5,782 nt of DNA from Gammaproteobacteria bacterium (GTDB lineage: Bacteria; Pseudomonadota; Gammaproteobacteria; Thiomicrospirales; Thiomicrospiraceae). The position numbers and the translations under genes are program-made. Position 1 is the first letter of the stretch. Each line of letters starts with the position of its first letter. Of the stretch, positions 1 to 5,782 are shown one piece after another. The notes under the pieces are model-generated. The model was not told the origin of the DNA and ran no database searches. It saw only the letters and a program-made list of their open reading frames with translations. Where the stretch lies: NCBI GenBank assembly GCA_013153955.1, contig JAADDM010000194.1:1-5782 (forward strand), read 5' to 3'.

Positions 1-559
1 CTTCATTAGCATAACCCAATACCCCTTCGTACTCTCCTAATCTTTTAATTATTCTAGCAGGCACACCAGCCAACAAGATATTATCTTCCTCAAAACTCTT
101 CGTCACTACTGCGCCAGCCGCCACAACGACATGAGTACCCAATCTAATTCCAGGAAGAACGACTACATTAGCTCCCAACCAGCAGTTATCCCCTAGCTCA
201 ATTGGTGGGGCGGGATCATGAATATCATAATCATTGAGATTATGGTTAGCAGAAATCAATTTAACACCTGGTCCGATACGGACACCGTATCCAATGTGTA
301 TTCCATTTATTGCTTGAATATATTGACCAATCATATATCCTGGCCAAGGACGGTAACCTTTACGTATAATCTTTTCCGGTGCTGTCACCTTAGAAGACCA
401 ATGAACAGGCCAGGGCACATGGCTATTGACACGTAAAATACGCTGGAAAAAGAAATAAGTAGCTACATTCCGCCAGCCTACTACCCTGGCCTGCCGGCGT
501 AGAGAATCAGGAAAGAGAAAGGAAAAAAAGGCTGCAACAGACTTTAGCATTTTTTTCAT
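1..559 (-). CDS. Hexapeptide-repeat (left-handed beta-helix) acyltransferase, 3' end outside the window
   Basis: This is a probable O- or N-acyltransferase, most likely acetylating a sugar of the polysaccharide or its precursor in the cytoplasm. The frame is open from ATG at 559 to the left edge: 186 complete codons and no stop, so the C-terminus is missing. Residues 49-52 read VPWP, a motif typical of this acyltransferase group. From about residue 84 come the imperfect hexapeptide repeats of a left-handed beta-helix: NGIHIG, VRIGPGV, ISANH (102-106), then PIELGDNCWLGANVVVLPGI, VVAAGAVVTKSF and AGVPARIIK (164-172). His106 is the likely catalytic base by family analogy. The start is supported by GGAG seven bases upstream; Met4 would be too far from it. 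The gene follows the flippase stop by 64 bases and is probably co-transcribed. Acyl donor and sugar cannot be read from the sequence. Most of the helix is present, so only a short C-terminal segment is likely missing. Confidence 0.9.
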   Translation of the reverse strand, partial: MKKMLKSVAAFFSFLFPDSLRRQARVVGWRNVATYFFFQRILRVNSHVPWPVHWSSKVTAPEKIIRKGYRPWPGYMIGQYIQAINGIHIGYGVRIGPGVKLISANHNLNDYDIHDPAPPIELGDNCWLGANVVVLPGIRLGTHVVVAAGAVVTKSFEEDNILLAGVPARIIKRLGEYEGVLGYANE

Positions 560-566
560 AGAAAAA

Positions 567-570
567 CTCC
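567..570 (-). promoter_or_regulatory. Ribosome binding site of the acyltransferase
   Basis: The minus strand reads GTGGAG, with the GGAG core here, followed by a seven-base spacer to ATG at 559. It decides between Met1 and Met4 of the acyltransferase, because Met4 would be 16 bases away. The rest of the 560-623 gap is A+T-rich with T-runs but no stem, so I call no terminator there, and I see no convincing promoter. Confidence 0.6.
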
Positions 571-623
571 ACATTGAATAAACAACTCTTTCAAATAAAA
601 ACAAATGAAAACGGGATATCACA

Positions 624-2132
624 TTAGCGTAACATCAAACGTATAACATCTTGAATTTCTGGCACAAAAACAACTAAGCCAACAACATAAAAAAATCCAA
701 ACAGCACCGCACTCCCTAAGACAAGTAGCGGATTAGCATTAACAAATTGCAAATATACCATCGTAGCCCCTACAGGAATAATCAAAAGCAATTGTGGCAA
801 TAACACCTTAAAAATATGTCGCCAATGAATACCCACCAAATTCATCAGCCAAATCACAAGATACCCATAAACAAGAATGCCGCTGACAGAAAACAAAGTC
901 AAAGCCAGTCTGACATTACCCATCATGCCGCCAATTACAAGAGAAATCAATCTGGTTACAAATATCAAACCATTGATTATAAGCCCGAACTCTTGTTTCT
1001 CTAACACAGAGCTGAGAATACTCAAGGGAGAAGAGATAAACCAGACAAAGGCCCAAGGACTTAGAATCTGCAAATAAACACCAGCTTCACGCCATCTTTC
1101 CCCAAAAAATACAGAAAACAAATCTGCACCAATGAACGACAGGAGGAGCATTGGGAACAAACCGAAGAGCGTCAACTTTCTAAAGGTAGAATCAACCAAT
1201 GCAGTGAGAGAGCCTTTATTATTAGCTTCCGAGGCCCGCTGGAAGAAAACCTGCGAAATCGATCGACCAATCAAGCTCATGGGAAGCTGCACGATCCTGA
1301 AACCCAAGGAATAAAACCCCACCACTTCGGTGGAAAAATATGCTGATAATAGAAATGCTGGCAACTGCCACGATGCCGTATTCAGCAACGTAGCCCATGT
1401 AGTGTAAAGGGGGAATTTACGATAACGCCTTATATTGGCCAACATAGATTTTCTACTGACAGCTCGCCGAAATAAATTCCAATCATTTCGCCACACATAC
1501 CATCCCAACACCCCGGTCGCCACAGCCTGTCCCACAAGCCGGGAACTAATCATTGCACCACCACTATTATAGCCAACAGACCCCAAAGTGATAGTTGTAG
1601 AAGTAGTGATAACTGAATTTGAAACTTTAACAACTGACATTCGCCCGAAACGTTTCAAACGCGAAAGCCAATAATTAAAAGTGATAATAGAACCAGCAAA
1701 AAACACCCCCAGGGCAGTCAACGGCAAATATGGAGCCAGATCAGGCGCATTCAAAATCCGTAAAAGAGGATATTGTACCCATCTTATGAGTAATACCGTT
1801 AACAAACTTACAACCAGAGTAATGCCCAAGCTCACCCCCACCAAATTAGCAGCATCAGCATCATCAGCTGGCAACATAATCGCCCGCTCGTAACGCATGG
1901 TTGCAAATACCGCAATCACCGCTACCACAGAAGAGAAAAGTGCAGCTACACCAAATGCTTCTGGAGCAAAAAGCCGCGACAGAATCGGCGCAGCCAAAAT
2001 GCCAAGAGCCTGAGCAAATGTTGTACCTGAAACCAATTTTAGGACATCACCAGCAAACCCCGTTGTCTTCTTCGATTTTGTATTTTTTGATACTCCTGAA
2101 TCTAAATCACTTCTTCTATTATTATTTTCCAT
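624..2132 (-). CDS. Wzx-type polysaccharide / lipid-linked oligosaccharide flippase (MOP superfamily)
   Basis: This integral inner-membrane protein probably flips undecaprenyl-diphosphate-linked oligosaccharide from the cytoplasmic to the periplasmic face. From ATG at 2132 it has 502 residues, a usual size for Wzx-like proteins. A charged, asparagine-rich N-terminus (1-25) precedes about 12-14 hydrophobic segments, roughly at 28-52, 60-79, 97-117, 136-156, 195-213, 255-290, 319-341, 355-374, 383-404, 409-430, 440-462 and 468-490. The opening KLVSGTTFAQALGILAAPIL and the following LSRLFAPEAFGVAALFSS are typical of the oligosaccharide flippase family. The same frame stays open upstream to GTG 2294 (54 more codons), but that stretch runs through a G+C-rich island and a Ser-rich stretch with no membrane or family-like sequence, so I prefer Met at 2132. 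That start has no clear Shine-Dalgarno sequence, which keeps it uncertain. Flippase rather than polymerase is favoured by the N-terminal motif and the even distribution of helices. Confidence 0.88.
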   Translation of the reverse strand: MENNNRRSDLDSGVSKNTKSKKTTGFAGDVLKLVSGTTFAQALGILAAPILSRLFAPEAFGVAALFSSVVAVIAVFATMRYERAIMLPADDADAANLVGVSLGITLVVSLLTVLLIRWVQYPLLRILNAPDLAPYLPLTALGVFFAGSIITFNYWLSRLKRFGRMSVVKVSNSVITTSTTITLGSVGYNSGGAMISSRLVGQAVATGVLGWYVWRNDWNLFRRAVSRKSMLANIRRYRKFPLYTTWATLLNTASWQLPAFLLSAYFSTEVVGFYSLGFRIVQLPMSLIGRSISQVFFQRASEANNKGSLTALVDSTFRKLTLFGLFPMLLLSFIGADLFSVFFGERWREAGVYLQILSPWAFVWFISSPLSILSSVLEKQEFGLIINGLIFVTRLISLVIGGMMGNVRLALTLFSVSGILVYGYLVIWLMNLVGIHWRHIFKVLLPQLLLIIPVGATMVYLQFVNANPLLVLGSAVLFGFFYVVGLVVFVPEIQDVIRLMLR

Positions 2133-2418
2133 TCTTGGAGTCTGAGATATTCGATTAGATGCAGATGATTGGGAAGATGAATCGCTCAAAGTATATTCGA
2201 AAATTGTCAACGTCGGGCATATCCCTAAATGACGCCGCCCATGCTCCGCCCGCCAGCGCAAACCGCCGACATGAAGAAGCACACGCGGCATCACCTGGAG
2301 CTAACTGAGCTACAACAGATCGACACCTATGATTAAAAGAAATTCTAGTAGCAAAACTGATGGCTACGCCTGCCAACAAGTTTCCCGATACACTGAATTC
2401 CAGTCTTTAATTATACCC
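2133..2418 (-). other. Long non-coding leader between the phosphotransferase and flippase genes
   Basis: This 286-base gap breaks an otherwise tight gene series with overlaps or gaps under 65 bases. It has three parts: A+T-rich DNA just after the phosphotransferase stop with a possible -10 box, a G+C-rich island (hand count 45/70 or about 64% G+C at 2221-2290), and an A+T-rich stretch before the flippase start (21/70 or about 30% at 2101-2170). Two minus-strand frames are open across parts of it (from 2379 to 2155, and the frame continuous with the flippase from 2294). Neither product looks like a protein family I recognise, and neither start has a Shine-Dalgarno sequence. I read it as a leader that may include the remnant of a small mobile or repeated element. 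Confidence 0.55.
2223..2300 (-). repeat. G+C-rich imperfect inverted repeat, potential RNA hairpin in the flippase leader
   Basis: On the minus strand the arm at 2300-2285 (CTCCAGGTGATGCCGC) faces the arm at 2238-2223 (GCGGCGTCATTTAGGG). Of 16 positions, 11 are Watson-Crick pairs, 4 are G.U and 1 is a C/A mismatch. Inside it, after a G/G mismatch and a U.G pair, a second stem pairs GTGCTTC (2282-2276) with GGAGCAT (2247-2241), seven of seven counting wobbles. The apical part (2248-2275) is rich in GGCGG and GCGC and may pair further. On the plus strand the wobble positions become A/C mismatches, so the transcript of the operon strand folds better than its complement. It could be a leader RNA structure, a small palindromic repeat of the REP/MITE kind, or chance pairing in a G+C-rich patch. 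There is no T-run after it, so it is not a standard terminator. Confidence 0.5.
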
Positions 2419-2438
2419 TTAACGTCCCTTCATGCCCA
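2410..2438 (-). promoter_or_regulatory. Candidate sigma-70-like internal promoter for the flippase and acyltransferase
   Basis: On the minus strand TGGGCA (2438-2433, four of six matches to TTGACA) is followed by exactly 17 bases and a perfect TATAAT (2415-2410). The -35 box lies inside the last codons of the phosphotransferase gene and the -10 box just after its stop. Transcription would begin near 2403 and give a leader of about 270 bases before the flippase start, containing the inverted repeat. A+T-rich consensus matches arise by chance, so this is only a candidate. Confidence 0.35.
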
Positions 2439-3861
2439 AAATGACCTGAATCGTTTTCAGAAACACAGCTAAATCGATAAATGGGCCTAAATGCTTTATG
2501 TAATACAAATCATATTGCAATTTGACAAAACTATCCTCGGTAGAGGAAGTATATCTATAACTCACCTGCGCCCAACCGGTAATGCCCGGCTTCACCGCAT
2601 GGCGCAAACCATAGAATGGAATTTCCTCCGACAGATCTGCAACTATCTCCGGTCGCTCGGGCCTGGGCCCGATGAGCGACATTTCCCCTTTTAGCACATT
2701 CCAAAACTGCGGCAGCTCATCTAACCTGGTTTTGCGTAGATACTTACCCAAAGGCGTTATTCGTGAGTCATTCTCTTGCGCCCACACCGCACCAGTATCT
2801 CGCTCCGCATCAGTAATCATGGAACGAAACTTGATAATCTCAAAAAGAGATCCATTCTCTCCCATCCTGAACTGGCGATAAAACACTGGACCCGGATGCC
2901 TGCTCAGATGATTCCCCAGCCAGATAAAAGGTGTCAGCAATACCACTAGCACCAAACCAGGAATAGCAACCGCTACATCCATCAAACGCCGAATAGCCAA
3001 ATAAAATCTCAATCCAGAAGGACGATGAATGGGAAGCAGCACGCTCAAATCTTGTCCAGCATGTTGCACCGGCACTCTACCAGTCAACCGCTCATAAAGG
3101 GCAGGAAAAGTGGTAATATGAATCCCCATCTCAAAACAGGTAAGAATAGCACGGAAAAACTGGGAACTAAGTCGTTGAGTATCGGTAACTGCAATAATTA
3201 TTTCATCAGGATCCAATTCCTTTACCAATGCCACAAGATCCCTACCCGTTCCTAAAACCGGTACACCATCTATAACTTGCCCTTGCTTGGCAGGATCATC
3301 ATCTACAAATCCCAGCCATTCATAGCCTATCCCCAGATAAGAATCCTCTATCTGAGACGAAGATTGTTGCACAGCTCGTAGTAAAGTACGTCCCGACCTG
3401 CCCGCGCCCACAATTAACGCCCGGTGATGAAACGAAGGCTGGGAAAAAATTGTAGCGTACAAAAATCGCCAAAGGCTGATTCCAGCCAAACCAACCAAAA
3501 ACAGCAAAAATATCTGCGTGCGCCGCTTGGGCAAAACCGGAGTCAAAAAGGGGAGAAGAGTATAAATAATCAAAGTGATCAATGCCGCCATACCCGTAGA
3601 CCACACCGAATTGATAGCACTGGCAGCCCGAGACAAATCATAAACCGAGAAAAACGAACTAACAACCAACCAAATGATAGAAAGCAAAATCATATACCAG
3701 GGGATCCGCCCCAGCATCCAATTGAATACAGACTTGGGCCACAAAGATAACATCAACAGCAAAGCACTGTTGAGAATAAAAAGATCAACCACGAGCAACA
3801 ACAGCTTACGTTCGGAAAACTGAAGAGAAAATCGAGACTGGCGTTTATGATTTTGATACAT
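2419..3861 (-). CDS. Undecaprenyl-phosphate sugar-1-phosphate transferase (polyprenyl glycosylphosphotransferase)
   Basis: This inner-membrane enzyme probably starts the repeat unit by moving a sugar-1-phosphate from a nucleotide sugar to undecaprenyl phosphate. From ATG 3861 it has 480 residues, the normal size of the long WbaP/WcaJ/GumD-like class. In order: four membrane helices (about 19-40, 54-73, 88-108, 116-138); a Rossmann-like CoA_binding_3 domain (146-275) with VGAGRSG at 151-157; a further hydrophobic segment (291-315); and the bacterial sugar transferase domain with KFRSM (344-348), the catalytic Asp-Glu pair D381-E382 in TRLDELPQFWNV, LIGPRP (396-401), PGITGWAQV (425-433) and YDLYYIK (450-456). 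All expected catalytic motifs look intact. A TTG start at 3894 is possible but unlikely: ATG 3861 has GGAGG nine bases upstream. It overlaps the end of the upstream glycosyltransferase by 17 bases, implying co-transcription and coupled translation. The first sugar (Gal, Glc or another) is not readable by eye. Confidence 0.95.
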   Translation of the reverse strand: MYQNHKRQSRFSLQFSERKLLLLVVDLFILNSALLLMLSLWPKSVFNWMLGRIPWYMILLSIIWLVVSSFFSVYDLSRAASAINSVWSTGMAALITLIIYTLLPFLTPVLPKRRTQIFLLFLVGLAGISLWRFLYATIFSQPSFHHRALIVGAGRSGRTLLRAVQQSSSQIEDSYLGIGYEWLGFVDDDPAKQGQVIDGVPVLGTGRDLVALVKELDPDEIIIAVTDTQRLSSQFFRAILTCFEMGIHITTFPALYERLTGRVPVQHAGQDLSVLLPIHRPSGLRFYLAIRRLMDVAVAIPGLVLVVLLTPFIWLGNHLSRHPGPVFYRQFRMGENGSLFEIIKFRSMITDAERDTGAVWAQENDSRITPLGKYLRKTRLDELPQFWNVLKGEMSLIGPRPERPEIVADLSEEIPFYGLRHAVKPGITGWAQVSYRYTSSTEDSFVKLQYDLYYIKHLGPFIDLAVFLKTIQVILGMKGR

Positions 3862-5092
3862 CAGGCGCTTCCTCCGCAGAATTGACGACAGCAAGTAAAA
3901 CAGATTCCATCTTTCTAGTCAAGACCTCCCGATTCAGCCGCTCCTCTATGCAGCGACGACCATTTCGTCCCCAAACCCGGCCAGACTTTCTATCTGTAAA
4001 AATCTGCAAGATAGCAGCAGCCAAAGCTTGAGGATCATCTCCAGGCACAGAAATTCCGCCCTGACATTCCTCTACCAAACTTCCTCCCTCGTCGCCCACA
4101 GCGGCAACAATAGGCTTTTCATAGGCCCAGGCTTCCAACAACTTATATGGCACAGCCCCCCGCACATCTTTAGCCAAAGTAGCCAGACACACATCAGCCA
4201 TATTCAAAATACCAGGCATCTCTTCTCGCGGCTGCGGTGGCAAGAGCGTCACATTGGATAATTTCAAATCAGCAATACGCTGCGCCACCTCCTCTCGGCG
4301 GGCGCCACCTCCTACGATGAGAAAATGGATTTGTTCATTCTCTTGCAGCAAGGCCGCGGCCTCAACCACCGAAACCACATTCTGCATAACCCCAATCAGA
4401 CCAGCAAACAGCGCCACAAACTTATCCTCCAGGCCCAAGCGCTTCCTGGCCGATGGCGCAGACCGATCCACTAGCTCCAAATCTACGCCATTGGGTACAA
4501 AATGAACTAGCTCTGCGGGCACACCTCGGGCCTGCAAACGGGCATGAATATCACGCGTAACTGCTACCACACCAGCCGCACGGTGATAAATAAAATCTGC
4601 CAGATGCGACCATATTCGCTCCATGAGCGAACCAGCCTTGAAAACCCCCACATCCACCGCAGTCTCGGGCCAGATGTCTCGCACTTCCAGCACCATAGGC
4701 ACATGCCAATAGCGAGACAAAGCCACGCCCGCTAGTCCCAGGAACAATGGGGGAGACGAAACCACAATTACATCAAAAGGCCCAGACAACCGTCGTCCAT
4801 ACCACCAGGCAGAAGCAACAAAAGAAAGATAATTTGCCATACGTCGCCAGTTACTACGGGAGGATGAAGTATAACGCCAGGCCCGATAAACTACCATCCC
4901 ATCCATATCCTCCTGCATCCATCGCCGTCCACGATAAGATTCTGGCATATCCTCCATGAGATAACTGGGAAAACCAGTCAAAACCGACACCTCGTGTCCA
5001 AAGCGGGCCAGCCAACGGACCATGCTATACGCGCGGGATGATGCAGCTCCGATTTCAGGCGGGAAATAGTGGGTCAAATACAAAATGCGCAT
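3845..5092 (-). CDS. GT4-family glycosyltransferase (WbuB-like)
   Basis: This is a retaining GT-B glycosyltransferase that probably adds one sugar to the lipid-linked intermediate at the cytoplasmic face of the membrane. From ATG 5092 it has 415 residues, a normal length. The N-terminal domain opens with MRILYLTHYFPPEIGAASSR, where the PPEIGAAS loop is typical of WbuB-like GT4 enzymes, and continues with VVSSPPLFLGL (110-120) and EVRDIWPE (136-143). The interdomain PNGVD is at 200-204. The C-terminal UDP-sugar domain has FAGLIGVMQNV (229-239), LIVGGG (258-263) and VPYKLLEAWAYEKPIV (314-329), with the conserved nucleotide-binding Glu at 320. A GTG at 5128 overlapping the upstream TGA would add 12 residues unlike the family, so I chose ATG 5092, although no Shine-Dalgarno sequence precedes it. 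It lies 28 bases after the upstream gene's stop and overlaps the next gene by 17. Donor and acceptor are unknown. Confidence 0.93.
   Translation of the reverse strand: MRILYLTHYFPPEIGAASSRAYSMVRWLARFGHEVSVLTGFPSYLMEDMPESYRGRRWMQEDMDGMVVYRAWRYTSSSRSNWRRMANYLSFVASAWWYGRRLSGPFDVIVVSSPPLFLGLAGVALSRYWHVPMVLEVRDIWPETAVDVGVFKAGSLMERIWSHLADFIYHRAAGVVAVTRDIHARLQARGVPAELVHFVPNGVDLELVDRSAPSARKRLGLEDKFVALFAGLIGVMQNVVSVVEAAALLQENEQIHFLIVGGGARREEVAQRIADLKLSNVTLLPPQPREEMPGILNMADVCLATLAKDVRGAVPYKLLEAWAYEKPIVAAVGDEGGSLVEECQGGISVPGDDPQALAAAILQIFTDRKSGRVWGRNGRRCIEERLNREVLTRKMESVLLAVVNSAEEAPDVSKS
3871..3875 (-). promoter_or_regulatory. Ribosome binding site of the phosphotransferase
   Basis: The minus strand reads GGAGG here, followed by AAGCGCCTG and then ATG at 3861. 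It lies inside the coding end of the upstream glycosyltransferase gene and fixes the start at 3861 rather than the upstream TTG at 3894. It is the strongest Shine-Dalgarno sequence I found in the window. Confidence 0.75.
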
Positions 5093-5120
5093 GAAAAATG
5101 AGAAGGCAAAATCGGTAAAA

Positions 5121-5782
5121 TCAATCACCTAATATCTTATCATAAAACGTCAGTAGCTTAGACCTTTCCGCTTCCCATGAATACCGCTCTTCCACCATCT
5201 GGCGTCCCCTTTCTCCCATTTGACGAGCCATATCTGGATGAGAAACAAGATAATCAACGGCTCCGGCAATGGCCGAAGCATCCTTGGGATCGACAAAAAT
5301 CGCTGCGCCATCAAAAAGCTTGCGCCAATAAGTAAAATCTGACATTACCATAGGCAAAGAACAGGCCATATATTCAAAAGCCTTGACCGGCATACTAACC
5401 AAATAATTCTGCTGTGGATAAAGCGTTACCAATCCAATCTGGGCTAACTTTAAATAACCATAAACATCATTGACATCGACAAAACCCAAATAATTTGTAT
5501 GTCTCCACCCAGAAAGCGATACACATTCATTCCTGAACTCTTCATTGAGCCATCTTCCTAACAGCAATAATTCGACCTCACCTTGCAGTATATCCATTGC
5601 CTCAATAATTTCCCGAATACCGCGAATAGGCATCAATCCTCCGGCATAGATTGCGGCAGGCCTGACAACATCGATCTCTGCCCTTCTTGCTCTATCAATC
5701 ATGCTCAGAACAGGAAAATTATGTAGCGTTATAGATTTGTGAGCAGAAAAATGAGCAGTAATCTCAGGAATAGCTCCCACAA
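5121..5782 (-). CDS. GT4-family glycosyltransferase, 5' part outside the window
   Basis: This is the C-terminal half of a GT-B glycosyltransferase that probably acts on the same lipid-linked oligosaccharide. The frame is open to the right edge; the GTG at 5780 is an internal valine, not a start, because the segment begins with the VGAIPEI strand and the NFPV linker (residues 21-24 of the visible part) that end the N-terminal domain. About 130-170 N-terminal residues are probably missing. The C-terminal domain is complete: YAGGLMPIRGIREIIEAM (the GG loop that contacts the nucleotide), LLLLGRW, YLGFV, then MPVKAFEYMACSLPMVMSDF with the conserved Glu, VDPKDASAIAGAV, and the closing GRQMVEERYSWEAERSKLL helix. 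It ends with TGA at 5123-5121, 28 bases before the preferred start of the next gene. The YMACSLPMVMSDF form is typical of a GT4 subgroup in O-antigen and capsule loci. The sugar transferred cannot be told from this fragment. Confidence 0.9.
   Translation of the reverse strand, partial: VGAIPEITAHFSAHKSITLHNFPVLSMIDRARRAEIDVVRPAAIYAGGLMPIRGIREIIEAMDILQGEVELLLLGRWLNEEFRNECVSLSGWRHTNYLGFVDVNDVYGYLKLAQIGLVTLYPQQNYLVSMPVKAFEYMACSLPMVMSDFTYWRKLFDGAAIFVDPKDASAIAGAVDYLVSHPDMARQMGERGRQMVEERYSWEAERSKLLTFYDKILGD

Noticed and set aside
218..436. A plus-strand open frame of 72 codons and several others of 60-108 codons on the plus strand across the window.
   Set aside because: They lie antisense to the well-supported minus-strand genes, show no family motifs, and have no consistent ribosome binding sites.
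2185..2218. A perfect TTGACA on the minus strand at 2210-2205 was considered as a promoter close to the flippase.
   Set aside because: No acceptable -10 box lies 15-19 bases downstream; the hexamer at the right distance is GAGCGA. The TATACT at 2195-2190 is too close to it and has no -35 box of its own.
2205..2305. The imperfect inverted repeat was considered as an integron attC site.
   Set aside because: The flanks do not show the required RYYYAAC and GTTRRRY pair in inverse orientation. GTTAGCT and GTTGACA lie in the same orientation and each breaks the consensus, and there are no cassette genes nearby.
2295..2320. The minus-strand TGTAGCTCAGTTAGCTCC resembles the D-arm of a tRNA.
   Set aside because: No acceptor stem, anticodon arm or T-arm follows at the right distances; the following sequence is the G+C-rich inverted repeat. 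A tRNA remnant cannot be supported from this short similarity.
2155..2379. A minus-strand frame of 74 codons in the leader, containing FRDMPDVDNF, faintly recalls the N-terminus of IS5-type transposases.
   Set aside because: Residue spacing does not fit the family motif, the TTG start lacks a Shine-Dalgarno sequence, and no other transposase motif or terminal repeat is visible.
2358..2380. The minus-strand GGCAGGCGTAGCC resembles an ops / JUMPstart element of polysaccharide operons.
   Set aside because: It does not match the ops core GGCGGTAGNNT without an insertion or deletion, and it lies inside the locus rather than upstream of the whole operon.
2392..2404. Short inverted repeat ACTG-AATTC-CAGT downstream of the phosphotransferase gene, considered as a terminator or operator.
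   Set aside because: Arms of four bases with no T-run are too weak to be significant.

Overview
The window is an internal slice of a Gram-negative surface-polysaccharide locus (exopolysaccharide, capsule or O-antigen). Every supported gene lies on the minus strand, so the operon reads from base 5782 down to base 1. The proteins are of the membrane-anchored undecaprenyl-phosphate type typical of Proteobacteria and related Gram-negatives. I cannot name the genus from sequence alone. G+C in sampled lines ranges from about 37-45% in the flippase gene to 50-57% in the second glycosyltransferase.

Layout in order of transcription: (1) 5782-5121, the C-terminal part of a GT4-type glycosyltransferase whose start is outside the window. 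(2) 5092-3845, a complete GT4 glycosyltransferase of the WbuB-like type. (3) 3861-2419, a polyprenyl glycosylphosphotransferase with four N-terminal membrane helices, a Rossmann-like domain and a C-terminal catalytic domain, overlapping the previous gene by 17 bases. (4) 2418-2133, a 286-base non-coding leader with a possible promoter and a G+C-rich imperfect inverted repeat. (5) 2132-624, a Wzx-type flippase. (6) 559-1, a hexapeptide-repeat acyltransferase that runs off the left edge and has no stop codon in the window.

How the genes probably work together: the phosphotransferase loads the first sugar-1-phosphate onto undecaprenyl phosphate, the two glycosyltransferases add further sugars at the cytoplasmic face, the acyltransferase may acylate one of the sugars or a sugar precursor, and the flippase moves the finished lipid-linked unit across the inner membrane. 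No polymerase (Wzy), chain-length regulator (Wzz/Wzc) or outer-membrane export protein (Wza) is present here; they would have to lie elsewhere.

The genes are conventional and I see no evidence for a new multi-gene system. The part most worth a second look is the 2133-2418 leader. It holds a 78-base inverted repeat whose departures from symmetry are mostly G.U-compatible on the transcribed (minus) strand, and a TATAAT box just past the stop codon of the upstream gene. I found no tRNA, rRNA, CRISPR array, intact insertion sequence or convincing rho-independent terminator.
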